Shown: positions 17,235-26,596, counted from the first letter of the stretch. The stretch: 64,000 bases of DNA from Legionella brunensis (GCF_001467025.1 NZ_LNXV01000013.1:1-64000); one strand, 5' to 3'. Notes: generated by a model not told the origin, from the letters alone. Made by a program: numbers and translations.

Positions 17235-18113
17235 ATGAAAAATTTTATTTCCTATACAGTTACGCTATTTTTTGTCATGTGGTCGGGAGTAGTAATTGCT
17301 GCTCCTCTTGAAGCACAACCTCCGAGTATAGGCAATTTTGCTTTACCTGATTCTCAACAGCCAGGCCCTTTTATTTCATTTGGTCAAAATATTATTGATA
17401 AAAATCAGATACAAATTTACTCTGATCCGAACTACCAACGTAACACCGACCAAAGTTTTCTAGAAATTCCAGCTGTATTCCTTTATGGATTAACCGATGA
17501 GTCTTCTATTTTAGTAACGCTTCCTATAGCTGCAGATTATAGAAGTGGGGCTTACCATTCCTCGGGAATGGCTGATATAAGTGCTCAAGGTGAATATGCC
17601 TTTTATGAAAATTCCAATTCGCAGTATACAGAACAAATGACTCTTGTTAGTGCATTGACGATTCCTACCGGTTCGCTTTCCAAAAATCCACCAACTGGTT
17701 TTGGTTCAATGAGTTATTTTCTAGGAGGAACTTACAACCATATGTCTGTGGATTGGCTATGGTTTACTTCTCCTGGAGTAATGTGGATAACAAAACATTC
17801 AAATATTAAATTGGGATCGCAGTATTTATACCAATTTGGCGTAGGTCGGAATATTAAAAGCGAACCTAATCAATACATCTTTTCTGCTTTAATGGAGATA
17901 GATGGGACTTACTTTGAAAAAAATAAAGTCTTCGATAGATATGATCCTAACTCAGGGGGTAATTTGATATTTATTACCCCATCTTTATGGTATTCGACCA
18001 AGAAATTATTCCTGCAAGTGGGAGTTTCTATTCCAATAGAGCAAAATTGGAATGGAAACCAAAATAAAACAATCTATTATGCCAATGTTACTGGGGGTTG
18101 GACTTTTAATTGA
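17235..18113 (+). CDS. Exported outer-membrane beta-barrel protein (putative)
   Basis: 292 residues with a clear signal peptide (MKNFISYTVTLFFVMWSGVVIAAP, cleavage after A-A). The mature part alternates hydrophobic and polar residues in short strands rich in Tyr, Phe, Ser and Gly, and ends GWTFN, with the aromatic residue near the C-terminus usual for barrels. The LYGLTDESSILVTLPIAADY and MTLVSALTIPTGS segments resemble the transporter/phenol-degradation MetA-pathway-like barrels. The cargo is unknown. It lies 110 nt after the unknown gene at 16015 and may have its own promoter. Confidence 0.65.
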   Translation: MKNFISYTVTLFFVMWSGVVIAAPLEAQPPSIGNFALPDSQQPGPFISFGQNIIDKNQIQIYSDPNYQRNTDQSFLEIPAVFLYGLTDESSILVTLPIAADYRSGAYHSSGMADISAQGEYAFYENSNSQYTEQMTLVSALTIPTGSLSKNPPTGFGSMSYFLGGTYNHMSVDWLWFTSPGVMWITKHSNIKLGSQYLYQFGVGRNIKSEPNQYIFSALMEIDGTYFEKNKVFDRYDPNSGGNLIFITPSLWYSTKKLFLQVGVSIPIEQNWNGNQNKTIYYANVTGGWTFN

Positions 18114-18260
18114 AACTCAAAAACCTCAGTATTGTTCAGCGCTGACATTACTCATCTTTGAACAAGTCTTGTAGACGAATTAGAGTAGCTTTATCGATAT
18201 TCCAAAGCATTCGTTGAACTATACTTTAAGTATCAATTCGTAAGGCTCAATGAGATATTA

Positions 18261-18467
18261 ATGAATAGGGATACTGAAGTTATAGAAATTTACCAGCGTA
18301 ACATCGATAAAGAAGAGAAAATCCGTTTACTTAAGGATCTAATTCTAGATTTGCATAATGAAATGGAAGCCCAAGATCAAAACATGCATCCTGAAGCTCA
18401 TAATAAATTATCTGAAGGATTGCGATTAGCAACAGATTTTATTAGAAAGTTACAGAATCAAAATTAA
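18261..18467 (+). CDS. Small helical hypothetical protein
   Basis: 68 residues, all-helical and charged (EEKIRLLKDLILDLHNEM, then KLSEGLRLATDFIRKLQNQN). No motif recognised. The codon composition looks genuine, and no stronger frame overlaps it. It stands between two envelope-protein genes. The ribosome site is poor, so expression is uncertain. Confidence 0.5.
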   Translation: MNRDTEVIEIYQRNIDKEEKIRLLKDLILDLHNEMEAQDQNMHPEAHNKLSEGLRLATDFIRKLQNQN

Positions 18468-18754
18468 AATCACAATCATAGGGCGTTAAGAGTAAGTAAC
18501 TGGATTTTAGCTCGAAACGCATCAAGCGTAATTCTTGATTATTTATCCTAGTGATTCAGATTATTCCCCTTTTTTGTATTAAATATCCCATATTTCAATA
18601 AATGACAGGAGTGTACGCAAATTTGTCTTGAGCAGATGAGCAAACTAATTTTAGCTACTTTGTTAGGATATTGATTCCTTGAAGTTATTGGAATACCAGA
18701 TTTTTTATTGTAAAGTTCATCAGAATTTTTATAAAGTCATCAAGGAGTTTCAAG

Positions 18755-19651
18755 ATGAAGTTGTTCAGTAAAGGAATTATGTTGGTTTTTTGTTTGATGA
18801 CAAGTTTAGGTTACTCAGGGACTACGGGGACACTTTGTCAGGCCAAAACAGCGACCGTACCCTGTGAAAGAAAAGCATGGAATGTAGGCATAGAAGCTTT
18901 GTACCTTGAGCCCTACTATAACGGTTTTTTAACTTATCTGGCTCCACAGCAAGTAGCTACTAATACCTTTAAACATAGTCAAATAGGTAAAGAATATGGA
19001 TGGGGATTTCGTATTGAAGGGTCTTATCATTTCAGCACTGGTAAGGATTTGAAAGTAAATTGGTTGCATTATAAAAATAGGGTTGCTACTGAGCAAATAG
19101 GTGAAAATAATCAAGTATTTATTAATCATACCACTCCTCAAATTGATGCAGTGAATATCGAGATTGGACAACTCGTACATTATGGTGAAAGTGCGGCTAT
19201 CCGTTTTCATGGCGGGGGGCAATATGCTCAAATCAAAAATCCTCTCTATATCGATAGTAATGGCATTGCTCAATTTGATATACAAACTAAGGCAAATATC
19301 ATTGGCCCAAGACTAGGTGCCGATATGATGTATGATTTTCAGAAAGGATTTACTGCTTTCTGTAATGGCGCCGGAGCCTTATTAGCTGGAAAAAACAAAT
19401 TTCATAATGTCTCACCAAGATTCAGTTCTGTACACTATGGTGAATCTACAGATGTAACTCCGTTACTGGAAGCTAAGCTAGGGGCACAATATACGCATAG
19501 AATTTCTGATAGTGAGGTTAAGCTCAAATTAGGATGGATGTGGCTTAAATATTTCAATATATATCAAACGTTTGCTAATCGAACTAACAACATTGAACAG
19601 AGTGATTTGTCTCTACAAGGCCCCTTTGCTGGAGTAGTGTGGATTGGATAA
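18755..19651 (+). CDS. Legionella major outer membrane protein family porin
   Basis: 298 residues with signal peptide (KGIMLVFCLMTSLGYSG). The mature N-terminus CERKAWNVGIEALYLEP is the hallmark of the Legionella OMP family, followed by GWGFRIEGSYHF, WLHYKN, GPRLGADMMYDF and LGAQYTHRI strands, ending in GPFAGVVWIG. The family forms pores in the outer membrane and is lineage-specific, so this is the strongest taxonomic marker in the window. Ribosome site AAGGAG lies ten bases before the ATG. The next gene begins about 30 nt downstream and may be cotranscribed. Confidence 0.9.
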   Translation: MKLFSKGIMLVFCLMTSLGYSGTTGTLCQAKTATVPCERKAWNVGIEALYLEPYYNGFLTYLAPQQVATNTFKHSQIGKEYGWGFRIEGSYHFSTGKDLKVNWLHYKNRVATEQIGENNQVFINHTTPQIDAVNIEIGQLVHYGESAAIRFHGGGQYAQIKNPLYIDSNGIAQFDIQTKANIIGPRLGADMMYDFQKGFTAFCNGAGALLAGKNKFHNVSPRFSSVHYGESTDVTPLLEAKLGAQYTHRISDSEVKLKLGWMWLKYFNIYQTFANRTNNIEQSDLSLQGPFAGVVWIG

Positions 19652-19682
19652 GAGATAGCTACTACATTGGGTGGAGATTAAC

Positions 19683-20450
19683 TTGAAAAAAATGGCAACA
19701 GGTCAAACTCTTCATTTTGGACTCGTTTATTTAATACTTTCTTTCTTTATTTTTGGAAGTCTTTATAACCGCTCTTTATTAGTTAATCTAGGATTTGGAT
19801 TGTTTTACACGTTAAGCTGGTTGTGTTGTTTTTTTATACCTAGCCTAATTTACACAGATCCTGATTTTAAACATGTTCGAAATTCTTGGCGTTCTTCTTC
19901 TCATGAAAAATTTTTAAATTTAATATCAAAAAAAAGAAAAGATGACTTTATTTTTTCAGTTTTATTTTGGTTTTTCGAGGCCGTATTTGTTTTGATGGGA
20001 TTACAATTTCTCCAATATAATCTGATGCTTCTTAATTTAATGGGGATAGTGGGCTTGCTAGGTTATGCCCTAACAATGTTGGTTAGTCGGATGTCTAGGG
20101 ATATTAAGGATGGTCAAGTTGATCCGCTATTTAGACTCATAAAAATCTGCTTTTCTACCTACTTAATTTGGTATTTTCTTTATCTTGGCCTTTTGATTAT
20201 AGTCATTAATTTTTCCCCTAAAACAGAGACGATTTTAATGCAGATAAGCTTAATTCTGCCGGTTGTTATTGCTCTCTTGATTACAGGCTATTTACCAATC
20301 TCAAGATCAGCATGTACAGCTTTCAGTTTTATTCTTGGTTTTTTAATGACGGCATTGTGGATAGCCTATTTTAGCTACTCCATGCAAGATAAAATTATTA
20401 ATATTCAATCTATTGAGAATAGATCCACTCCTGTATTCATAAAAAGATAG
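19683..20450 (+). CDS. Multi-pass membrane protein, unknown
   Basis: About 255 residues with six to seven hydrophobic helices (LVYLILSFFIFGSLY, LLVNLGFGLFYTLSWLCCFF, FSVLFWFFEAVFVLMGL, and so on) and few conserved polar residues. The start is unusual: GGTGGAG is six bases before a TTG at 19683, while the next ATG is at 19692. No family recognised. It follows the MOMP-family gene closely in the same direction. Confidence 0.6.
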   Translation: MKKMATGQTLHFGLVYLILSFFIFGSLYNRSLLVNLGFGLFYTLSWLCCFFIPSLIYTDPDFKHVRNSWRSSSHEKFLNLISKKRKDDFIFSVLFWFFEAVFVLMGLQFLQYNLMLLNLMGIVGLLGYALTMLVSRMSRDIKDGQVDPLFRLIKICFSTYLIWYFLYLGLLIIVINFSPKTETILMQISLILPVVIALLITGYLPISRSACTAFSFILGFLMTALWIAYFSYSMQDKIINIQSIENRSTPVFIKR

Positions 20451-20560
20451 CGTGCAACTGGCATATTAGAAGTAAGAGGTTAGCATACAACTGTACATGA
20501 TTTGTAAGTTGATTAAAATTTTACAGGCGTGGTTTTATCTGGTCTTAGAGTTAGCCCTGG

Positions 20561-20773
20561 TCATTTGGGGGTTAGTTTTTCTATAGAATCATTTTCGATT
20601 TTTTTAGGATCATTTGAAGATTTTTCAAAAAAGCTATTTTTTATGGATGGGTTGAATTTATCATATAGACGAAAGCTTCCCACTACAATTGCCGTGCCAG
20701 CTGTTATTCGAGTAGTGTCTATAGCTGCTGTTTTAATATGATTAAGCGCAGCTTTTCCAAAAAAAGACAACAT
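20561..20773 (-). CDS. Small hypothetical protein
   Basis: 70 residues. The minus strand is preferred over the overlapping plus-strand frame because AGGAT lies at proper distance before its ATG. The N-terminal half (LSFFGKAALNHI, TRITAGTAIVVGSFRLYDKF) could be a short amphipathic or membrane helix; the C-terminus is charged (NDPKKIENDSIEK). It lies downstream of the LncP-like gene on the same strand, about 140 nt away, so it may be cotranscribed. Function unknown. Confidence 0.5.
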   Translation of the reverse strand: MLSFFGKAALNHIKTAAIDTTRITAGTAIVVGSFRLYDKFNPSIKNSFFEKSSNDPKKIENDSIEKLTPK

Positions 20774-20910
20774 ATTTTATCCTAATTTTGATATTGACAA
20801 TTTCTATCCCATTCTAATGGAATATTTAAGGATATGTAACTTATTTTCTTAATTGAAAACAATTTTTCTCGTCAATAAAGTCAGAGCCTGACAATCCTTG
20901 TCTCGGTAAT

Positions 20911-21882
20911 TTACATTCCTTGTGAAGGACCACTAGATTCTTCTGGATAATCACGTTCTTGAGATACTGGCCAAAATCTTCTTAGTGGCTCAAGTCCTAA
21001 TAAATGATCCATACCAAAAATAATGCTAAAGGTGAGGGCAGACTGAGGACTTCTTATCAGCACCTCTTTTAAGAAATTGTATCTCACTGCGGTCAGGGCT
21101 TCTTGCAAACCAACCTTTTTTACATGATTTTTTGCCTGATTAAACATGGTGAATGGGCTTGCAGTCAATACACGACCTTCTTCAATTGTTGACATTAATA
21201 TCTTTCTATCTGCGTAAGAGTTGGGAAGAGTAGTGAAAAAAGTTGCTACTACACCAGCAGTAGCACCACCCAATAATTTGTTATAAAACTCATCGTTAAA
21301 CTTATAGAATGAAGAGATATAATCGCCGACAAAACCTAATGCTGCGAAATTAATAAATCCAGCAACAGAGCGAGAGCCCCATGTTGAGCTAGTTAATTTC
21401 CAATAATTAAAAATAGACCATCTGAAGTTCTCTTTGGTGGCAATTTTAGCACTTTCCAGTTTTGCCTTACTATTCAATGCATTGCTTAATGCTAGATCCG
21501 CCTGGGAGAAAGAAAAAGTTCCAATCCAACGTTGGTGAATAGATATCTCGTTTTCTATGGCTTCTTCTTCGCGGGTAGTCTGTTTTGCAGTAACTGCTAC
21601 AGCACCACGTTTTTGACCAGCCATAGCATAGGGCCCAAAGCCTCGATAGAGATTTACAATAGAAGACCCTAAACCTCGGTAGATGCTTCGAAAAAATCCG
21701 CCAGCAAAAGGTGAGGTCCCCGATGAATGTTGCAGTTGTGTTAAGATAGCCTGAAATGGTTGTGTAAATACTGAAACAGATAAAGAAATTGCTGCTGTTT
21801 TAAAGCTAAGATTAGCCATAGTATAAGCGATTCCACGGCTACTCATCTCTGAATCTTTAGTAGTTTCTATACGCTCTTGCAT
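20911..21882 (-). CDS. Mitochondrial-carrier-like protein, LncP-type effector homologue
   Basis: About 323 residues from the ATG at 21882, which has AAAGGTG seven bases upstream; an ATG at 21915 would add 11 codons. The mitochondrial carrier family signature is recognisable though degenerate: TQPFQAILTQLQ followed by SIYRGLGSSIVNLYRGFGP, matching the P-x-D-x-x-K-x-R-x-Q and YRG(x) helix-turn pattern. LGGATAGVVATFFTTLPNSYADR gives a second repeat-like start. L. pneumophila LncP is a Dot/Icm substrate that inserts into host mitochondria and carries nucleotides. The tail QERDYPEESSG is Glu-rich, like effector translocation signals. Bacteria otherwise lack this family. Transported substrate is inferred only. 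Confidence 0.75.
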   Translation of the reverse strand: MQERIETTKDSEMSSRGIAYTMANLSFKTAAISLSVSVFTQPFQAILTQLQHSSGTSPFAGGFFRSIYRGLGSSIVNLYRGFGPYAMAGQKRGAVAVTAKQTTREEEAIENEISIHQRWIGTFSFSQADLALSNALNSKAKLESAKIATKENFRWSIFNYWKLTSSTWGSRSVAGFINFAALGFVGDYISSFYKFNDEFYNKLLGGATAGVVATFFTTLPNSYADRKILMSTIEEGRVLTASPFTMFNQAKNHVKKVGLQEALTAVRYNFLKEVLIRSPQSALTFSIIFGMDHLLGLEPLRRFWPVSQERDYPEESSGPSQGM

Positions 21883-22160
21883 AAATTTACACCTTTGTAA
21901 CATATTTTTGAGCATCTTAGCTAATTTTCCTTAAGAAACTATTAAGTAATGGTGTTTTAGTTGATTAAATTGACTAAAATTTCACATTTTGTCTGATGTG
22001 GTAATAAGGGTACCTGGATTTAAAAGAGAGATTTAATTAGGCATAGGGTTGTGAGGTTTATCCGACATCAAAAGTTTATTACTACTGAATAATTTTCATT
22101 CGGGGATTGTTATCTAAGTAATACCTCATTTAAAATTTTATCACTTCTAAATCATAATTG

Positions 22161-22484
22161 ATGAAAATGAAAAATAAATATCGTCAAGCGGGTTATCTTA
22201 TCTTTGGGATAGCATTGAGCTTTAGTTTAGTCTGCCAGGCTAATTGGGGACTAAGACATTATCACGGCCATGATCCTTCATATTATGGGCCTGGTTACTA
22301 TGGTCCTTATGGACCTGGGGGATATTATGATAGGGGATGGTATCCTGGATGGGGAGGACCTAATGTCATCATCAACGTACCTGTCCCGGGTCCAGTCTAT
22401 GTGCCGCAATATATTCCACAATGTGAAGTCGTTGAAATTTGTAATTCAAATGATGAGTGCTGGTTAGCACGTGAATGTAATTAA
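22161..22484 (+). CDS. Exported Tyr/Gly/Pro-rich small protein
   Basis: 107 residues from the ATG at 22161. A signal peptide (YLIFGIALSFSLVCQA) is followed by a histidine stretch and a Tyr/Gly/Pro-rich low-complexity region (YYGPGYYGPYGPGGYY), then VPVPGPVYVPQY and a short C-terminal part with four Cys (CEVVEICNSNDECWLAREC), probably disulfide-bonded in the periplasm or outside. Function unknown; similar Gly/Tyr-rich secreted proteins are frequent in Legionella. A strong terminator hairpin starts 8 nt after the stop. Confidence 0.7.
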   Translation: MKMKNKYRQAGYLIFGIALSFSLVCQANWGLRHYHGHDPSYYGPGYYGPYGPGGYYDRGWYPGWGGPNVIINVPVPGPVYVPQYIPQCEVVEICNSNDECWLARECN

Positions 22485-22491
22485 TAGCATG

Positions 22492-22524
22492 CATAGTCTG
22501 TTTAGATGGGCTAAACAGACTATG
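22492..22524. terminator. Hairpin with 14-bp perfect stem
   Basis: CATAGTCTGTTTAG (22492-22505), loop ATGGG, CTAAACAGACTATG (22511-22524). It lies immediately after the exported small protein and between it and the decayed alcohol dehydrogenase; the U-tract is poor, but the stem is very stable. Confidence 0.7.
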
Positions 22525-22556
22525 TATGAATCACTTTAATAACAATTTTCTAGTAC

Positions 22557-22870
22557 TCAAAACTTAATGACGACTCGACCAATAATATCACCAGCTCTTA
22601 ACAGGTTAAGGTGTTCATTGATTTCCTCAATGCAATGATGTTGATCTTATGTTTAATGTTGCCTTTTGAAGCAAGTGTCATGATTTCGCCTAGATCATTG
22701 TAATTACCCCAGAACGAGCCATGATACGTATATTCGCGGGAAACAAAAGGAAATAGCGGAATATCAATCCTGTCACCTGACGAATAATGCCCCCCAGTCG
22801 ACAAGAGCGCGAATCCCCAGCGGGTCATTTCTTCAGCACCTGCACAGTCGATGATAGCATTGAGTTCACT
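22557..22870 (-). pseudogene. Zinc-type alcohol dehydrogenase, C-terminal fragment
   Basis: The minus strand reads NAIIDCAGAEEMTRWGFALL, GGHYSSGDR, GSFWGNYNDLGEIMTLASKGNIKHKINI, then needs a frameshift near 22640 to continue HCIEEINEHLNLLRAGDIIGRVVIK. This is the C-terminal quarter of a medium-chain Zn alcohol dehydrogenase. The N-terminal two thirds are absent and the frame is broken, so it is inactive. Its upstream end runs into a gene-free AT-rich zone. Confidence 0.75.
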
Positions 22871-23319
22871 AATTGGTTAAATCTAATTATAGCAAGCATA
22901 ACAGCTTGTATGGACTACTTGATATTTTTAAACTAAATCATGAGACGATCCCAAAGAGGGCTGTTAAATATTAGACAGTATTTTAATTCCCTATAGAACA
23001 ATTAATTAAACCGAGTATTAACAAGGTTATCCACAGAATTTGTGGATAATTCAAAATGACTTTAATAAGACAAAAAACCTCAGAATCCTTGAGTGGGCTG
23101 ATTTTTTAAAAAAAAATTAAGTTAGTGTGGGAGTTAATAGATAGAAAGGTAAAAAAATTATCCACAAGCTGAAACATGGATGAAAAAAGAACTCGGGCTG
23201 GCTATGTTATCAAATAAAAAAGAAAAAAACAGTCTTGACTTCAATCTTTTTAGATAAAAAGCTGAATCAAGATTTTTATTTGATTCCAGTTCATACTGGG
23301 CTTAAGAGCTATTAACCCT
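22871..23319. other. Gene-free AT-rich zone with three perfect DnaA boxes
   Basis: TTATCCACA at 23027-23035, its inverted copy TGTGGATAA at 23041-23049 only five bases away, and TTATCCACA again at 23158-23166. All three match the DnaA consensus exactly. The surroundings are strongly AT-rich, with runs such as TTTTTTAAAAAAAAA. The region contains no gene. An origin-like or DnaA-titration site is possible; dnaA, gyrB or mnmG are not in the window, and only one GATC site occurs nearby. Confidence 0.5.
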
Positions 23320-24510
23320 TTAAGCGTCACTAAGCGCCCTAAAACTAAATTTTGTAATCTTAACAAATCCCCATACACTGAAAAATAAGACAGGGATTGC
23401 TAAACTTAAAGGGCCAGGTTTTAGTTGGGCAACTAGCATACCAATCAAGCCGGCTAGACCAAACTGACAAGAGCCTAATAAAGCTGTTGCCGTACCTGCC
23501 TGTTGCGCGAAATCCTTCAATGCAAGCGCTGTGGCTGACCCCATGCTAATGCCTATACCTATAGTTAGACAAAGCATCGGAAGCATAAAGCTTAAAACAC
23601 CATACTGATGACGATTAAACGCTATCATAAAGAGGCATGAAATTACCATCAATGTTAATCCTAGGCGTATGATCCTCTCCAGGGAGTGGGAATATGTCAA
23701 ACGTGCAGCAATCATATTAGCAAAAAATATAGTCATTGCATTTAGGCCAAACAATAGACCATATTCTGTCGCATTGAGGTGAAGTTGTGAAATCAGAATT
23801 CCTGGTGACAGAGCACAAAACAAATACAATCCTAGCAAGCAGGCAGATGCAATAAGCGTGTACTGGCGGAAAAGAGAGTTACCTAACATCTGTTTAATTG
23901 CAGAGTAAGTACTAAGTTTTAGCGTTTCTGTTTTGGGGTAATTGTAATCAGGGATATAACGAAAAACTACTGTACTCATCAAGAACCCAAGTAGTGTTAA
24001 AAAGTAAAATCCACTATGCCAATCATGGGTTAAATCGAGCAACAATCCGCCTATTACTGGAGCAGAGCTTGCTACCATCGAGTTGGTTCCACATAGAACG
24101 CTAAAAAGACGTGCACATGCATTTGTTGAAAAGTTGTCTCTCACTATAATAAAGCACAGCAAGTAAGTTCCACAGGCTCCGGCTGCTTGAATTATTCGAG
24201 CGATGAGCAAGGCTGTAATCGATTCGGCTAAAGCTGAGAGTGATGAGCCTGCAAAAAACAGCAGAGCACTTAAAAGAGCTACTCGTCTGCGTCCGAAACG
24301 ATCAGCTAAAGGACCTATCATTAATTGCGCCAAAGCGACAGTAAGCATAAATACATACAGACTTGCTTGCATGGTTGTGCTGTCAGTATTAAAAAAATGA
24401 CTCATTACTGGAATTGCAGGCACAAAAACATCCATAGCAAAAGAAATGCTAATGATTAATGGGAATAATCGGAAAAGGCTTTGCCTTTCTGTCCAGCAAA
24501 TAGGGTTCAA
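23320..24510 (-). CDS. MFS drug transporter, Bcr/CflA type
   Basis: 396 residues with twelve hydrophobic helices. The loop between helices 2 and 3 carries the MFS signature GPLADRFGRRRV, and the FAMDVFVPAIPVM and QAAGACGTYLL segments are typical of the Bcr/CflA subfamily that exports drugs or sulfonamide/bicyclomycin-like compounds by proton antiport. The start appears to be TTG at 24510: an in-frame TAA lies just before it and AGGA ten bases upstream. No regulator is adjacent. Confidence 0.88.
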   Translation of the reverse strand: MNPICWTERQSLFRLFPLIISISFAMDVFVPAIPVMSHFFNTDSTTMQASLYVFMLTVALAQLMIGPLADRFGRRRVALLSALLFFAGSSLSALAESITALLIARIIQAAGACGTYLLCFIIVRDNFSTNACARLFSVLCGTNSMVASSAPVIGGLLLDLTHDWHSGFYFLTLLGFLMSTVVFRYIPDYNYPKTETLKLSTYSAIKQMLGNSLFRQYTLIASACLLGLYLFCALSPGILISQLHLNATEYGLLFGLNAMTIFFANMIAARLTYSHSLERIIRLGLTLMVISCLFMIAFNRHQYGVLSFMLPMLCLTIGIGISMGSATALALKDFAQQAGTATALLGSCQFGLAGLIGMLVAQLKPGPLSLAIPVLFFSVWGFVKITKFSFRALSDA

Positions 24511-24802
24511 TTAATGATGATCCTGTTTAGTAGTAATATTGATGTAGGAAATTAACTAACGCTTAATAAATTTAAAAACAGATTCAGTGAAAATACCTCA
24601 CCGTTATCGGCTCTATTATATTCCATTTCGTAAATAGCTAGCAAACATAGCTTGTATTAGCGCTGTGCAAATATTAAGCATCGATTACATCGATTGCTTA
24701 GGTTTTCTCTAATTAATGTTTCCTTAAGTATAGATATTTAAACTAATGCAGCTTTGCTCAATCCCAGAGTAGCAAGGCAATATTTAATTAAGGAATTGAT
24801 TT

Positions 24803-25741
24803 ATGAAAAGAATAGTAATCAGTCTGCTGTTTTTCTTTTTTACGATAAATTTGAGTAATGCCAGTAACATACAAACTATACCCGATGAAATTTCTGTTCG
24901 AGAACATTGGATTAGTTTGACCAAGAGTTATGACATTGAAACAAAAGCACAAAAGTTAGGTACCTTATACCGACGTTTTTTTAGTTTGCTCCTCACTTAT
25001 GATTTTTATGATCCTACGGATGTAAAAACGGCAACTGCAAAAGCCCGATTCTTTTCATTTGGAGCTCACCTGGATATTTACGATCAGAGCGATATTTTTA
25101 TAGGCAGTGTTGAGGAAAAAATATTCACATTCTTTCCTACTTTTGAGATTCTAGCACGTGACTCATCAACTAAACTTGCTCGCGCTGAAATGAATTTTTG
25201 GGGCACTAAATTTTATATCTACGATCCTGTCTCGAATCAAGAAATGGCGATCATGTCACGTCCATTTTTCAGATTCAAAAATGATTGGACAATTCATGTC
25301 ACTAATAGAGCTTTGTTAGACCAAAAAAACATTGACTCAAGAGTATTGATGACTGTTTTAGCTGTTCAGGGCGAAATTGAAGATTGGCAAAAAGATCAGC
25401 AAAATAACAATAATTTAAAGTCAGCAACTGCAAAGGCTCAGCAATTGCAATCCAACCGGAATGAGGCTCTTTCCCAACAACTCAAGGCTTTGAGCATGAA
25501 AGAAGGGCTGGATAAGCTAGAGAAGCCAAGTGAAGATTCTCTGGAAGTATTAGCTGAAGAGTTAGATGAGGCATTTAATGCTGAAAATCCTTCAACAGAA
25601 GATCAAAATCAAAGTAATCAGGAACGAATTGACGCATTTACTTCCTACTGTTTGAATCTGGTTTCCTCTCAGGATTTGCCTAATATCAAGAAAAAGGCGA
25701 TTGTGACTTTATTGAATTTGCGTTTGCAAGGTCATAATTAA
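24803..25741 (+). CDS. Exported LURP-one/tubby-C-like domain protein
   Basis: 312 residues: signal peptide (MKRIVISLLFFFFTINLSNA), then residues ~40-170 with the LURP-one repeat pattern (ARFFSFGAHLDIYDQSDIFIG, EEKIFTFFPTFEILARDSS, ARAEMNFWGTKFYIYDP), then a Gln/Asn/Glu-rich helical C-terminal third (QQLQSNRNEALSQQLKALSM). LURP-one-like folds resemble tubby C-terminal and scramblase domains; the exported version here is unusual and its role unknown. The upstream region 24511-24802 holds no gene. A hairpin at 25771-25797 follows the stop. Confidence 0.65.
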   Translation: MKRIVISLLFFFFTINLSNASNIQTIPDEISVREHWISLTKSYDIETKAQKLGTLYRRFFSLLLTYDFYDPTDVKTATAKARFFSFGAHLDIYDQSDIFIGSVEEKIFTFFPTFEILARDSSTKLARAEMNFWGTKFYIYDPVSNQEMAIMSRPFFRFKNDWTIHVTNRALLDQKNIDSRVLMTVLAVQGEIEDWQKDQQNNNNLKSATAKAQQLQSNRNEALSQQLKALSMKEGLDKLEKPSEDSLEVLAEELDEAFNAENPSTEDQNQSNQERIDAFTSYCLNLVSSQDLPNIKKKAIVTLLNLRLQGHN

Positions 25742-25770
25742 TTACTATAACGCATAACCAAGAAGGAGGG

Positions 25771-25797
25771 CACTATTGAGGGGCTCTATCAATAGTG
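25771..25797. terminator. Hairpin downstream of LURP-one-like gene
   Basis: CACTATTGA (25771-25779) and TCAATAGTG (25789-25797) form a 9-bp stem with a 9-nt loop, between the convergent genes ending at 25741 (plus) and 25871 (minus). The U-tract is poor. Confidence 0.5.
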
Positions 25798-25870
25798 TCT
25801 ACCATTTACGTAGCATTTTTTAATCTTTTTTATTTCGATTAAATGGAATATCGACATGACAGAAGGCACA

Positions 25871-26485
25871 TTATTTGCAGGCATGGTTGTCTAGAGTGGC
25901 TGCATTTTGAGGATTATTCCAGTCCTTTAACCAGTTTACGCTCAACTGGCAGATTGGGCTTCCATCTTTGGCCTTTCCTACATTCTTTCCAGTGACCTGA
26001 TATCGGTAAGAGCCATCTGTTGAGATACCCTGTTGCAATTCATACCCGGGATTCAGGCAACTGTGGTGAAGTGTCACTTTACAATTCGTATCAACGATTA
26101 CATTAAGACAGGAGTTGTCATGACCGTTGGTATGGCTATCAGGCTGGCAGGCACCATAATTAGGATACATGGCATAAACGTCAGGACAAGGAATACCTGT
26201 ATTTTCCTGAAATCCAAGCAAATTAACTGGAAAATTACCCTGACTTATGGCTTTGAGTGTTGATGAGGTAGTTTTGTAAGGGACAACAATACCACTTACA
26301 GGTCCCCCTGGATAGAAAACGCTTAATGTTTTGTCAGGAAGAGCATAAAGGCATGCTTTGTCTTTGGGTAGATTATTGGTGACTATAAAATACATTGTTT
26401 TTACAGGAGCACTGCATAGAGTATTTGAGCCAAGTGAAAAAAAGAAAAGCATCACTAAAAATTTACAGGTATTCGCTTTACTCAT
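25871..26485 (-). CDS. Exported Cys-containing hypothetical protein
   Basis: 204 residues with signal peptide (CKFLVMLFFFSLGSNTLCSA). The mature part is rich in Asn, Pro and Cys (PCPDVYAMYPNYGACQPD, NSCLNVIVDTNCKVTLHHSC, HACK), suggesting several disulfides in the periplasm or outside. No family recognised. It is divergent from the thaumatin-like gene at 26597, and the opening of the mature part (TMYFIVTNNLPKDKACLY) loosely parallels that protein's TITIVNNTSKNQLIYL, so the two may be distant relatives or act together. Confidence 0.65.
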   Translation of the reverse strand: MSKANTCKFLVMLFFFSLGSNTLCSAPVKTMYFIVTNNLPKDKACLYALPDKTLSVFYPGGPVSGIVVPYKTTSSTLKAISQGNFPVNLLGFQENTGIPCPDVYAMYPNYGACQPDSHTNGHDNSCLNVIVDTNCKVTLHHSCLNPGYELQQGISTDGSYRYQVTGKNVGKAKDGSPICQLSVNWLKDWNNPQNAATLDNHACK

Positions 26486-26596
26486 TAGGAATTTCTTTAT
26501 AAAGATTATTCATTGGTATAGATAAATGGTCTTTAATTTTACATGACGTAGATTATTAATGCTATACTGGCCATCTGTGACTGTTAAGATAAAATA

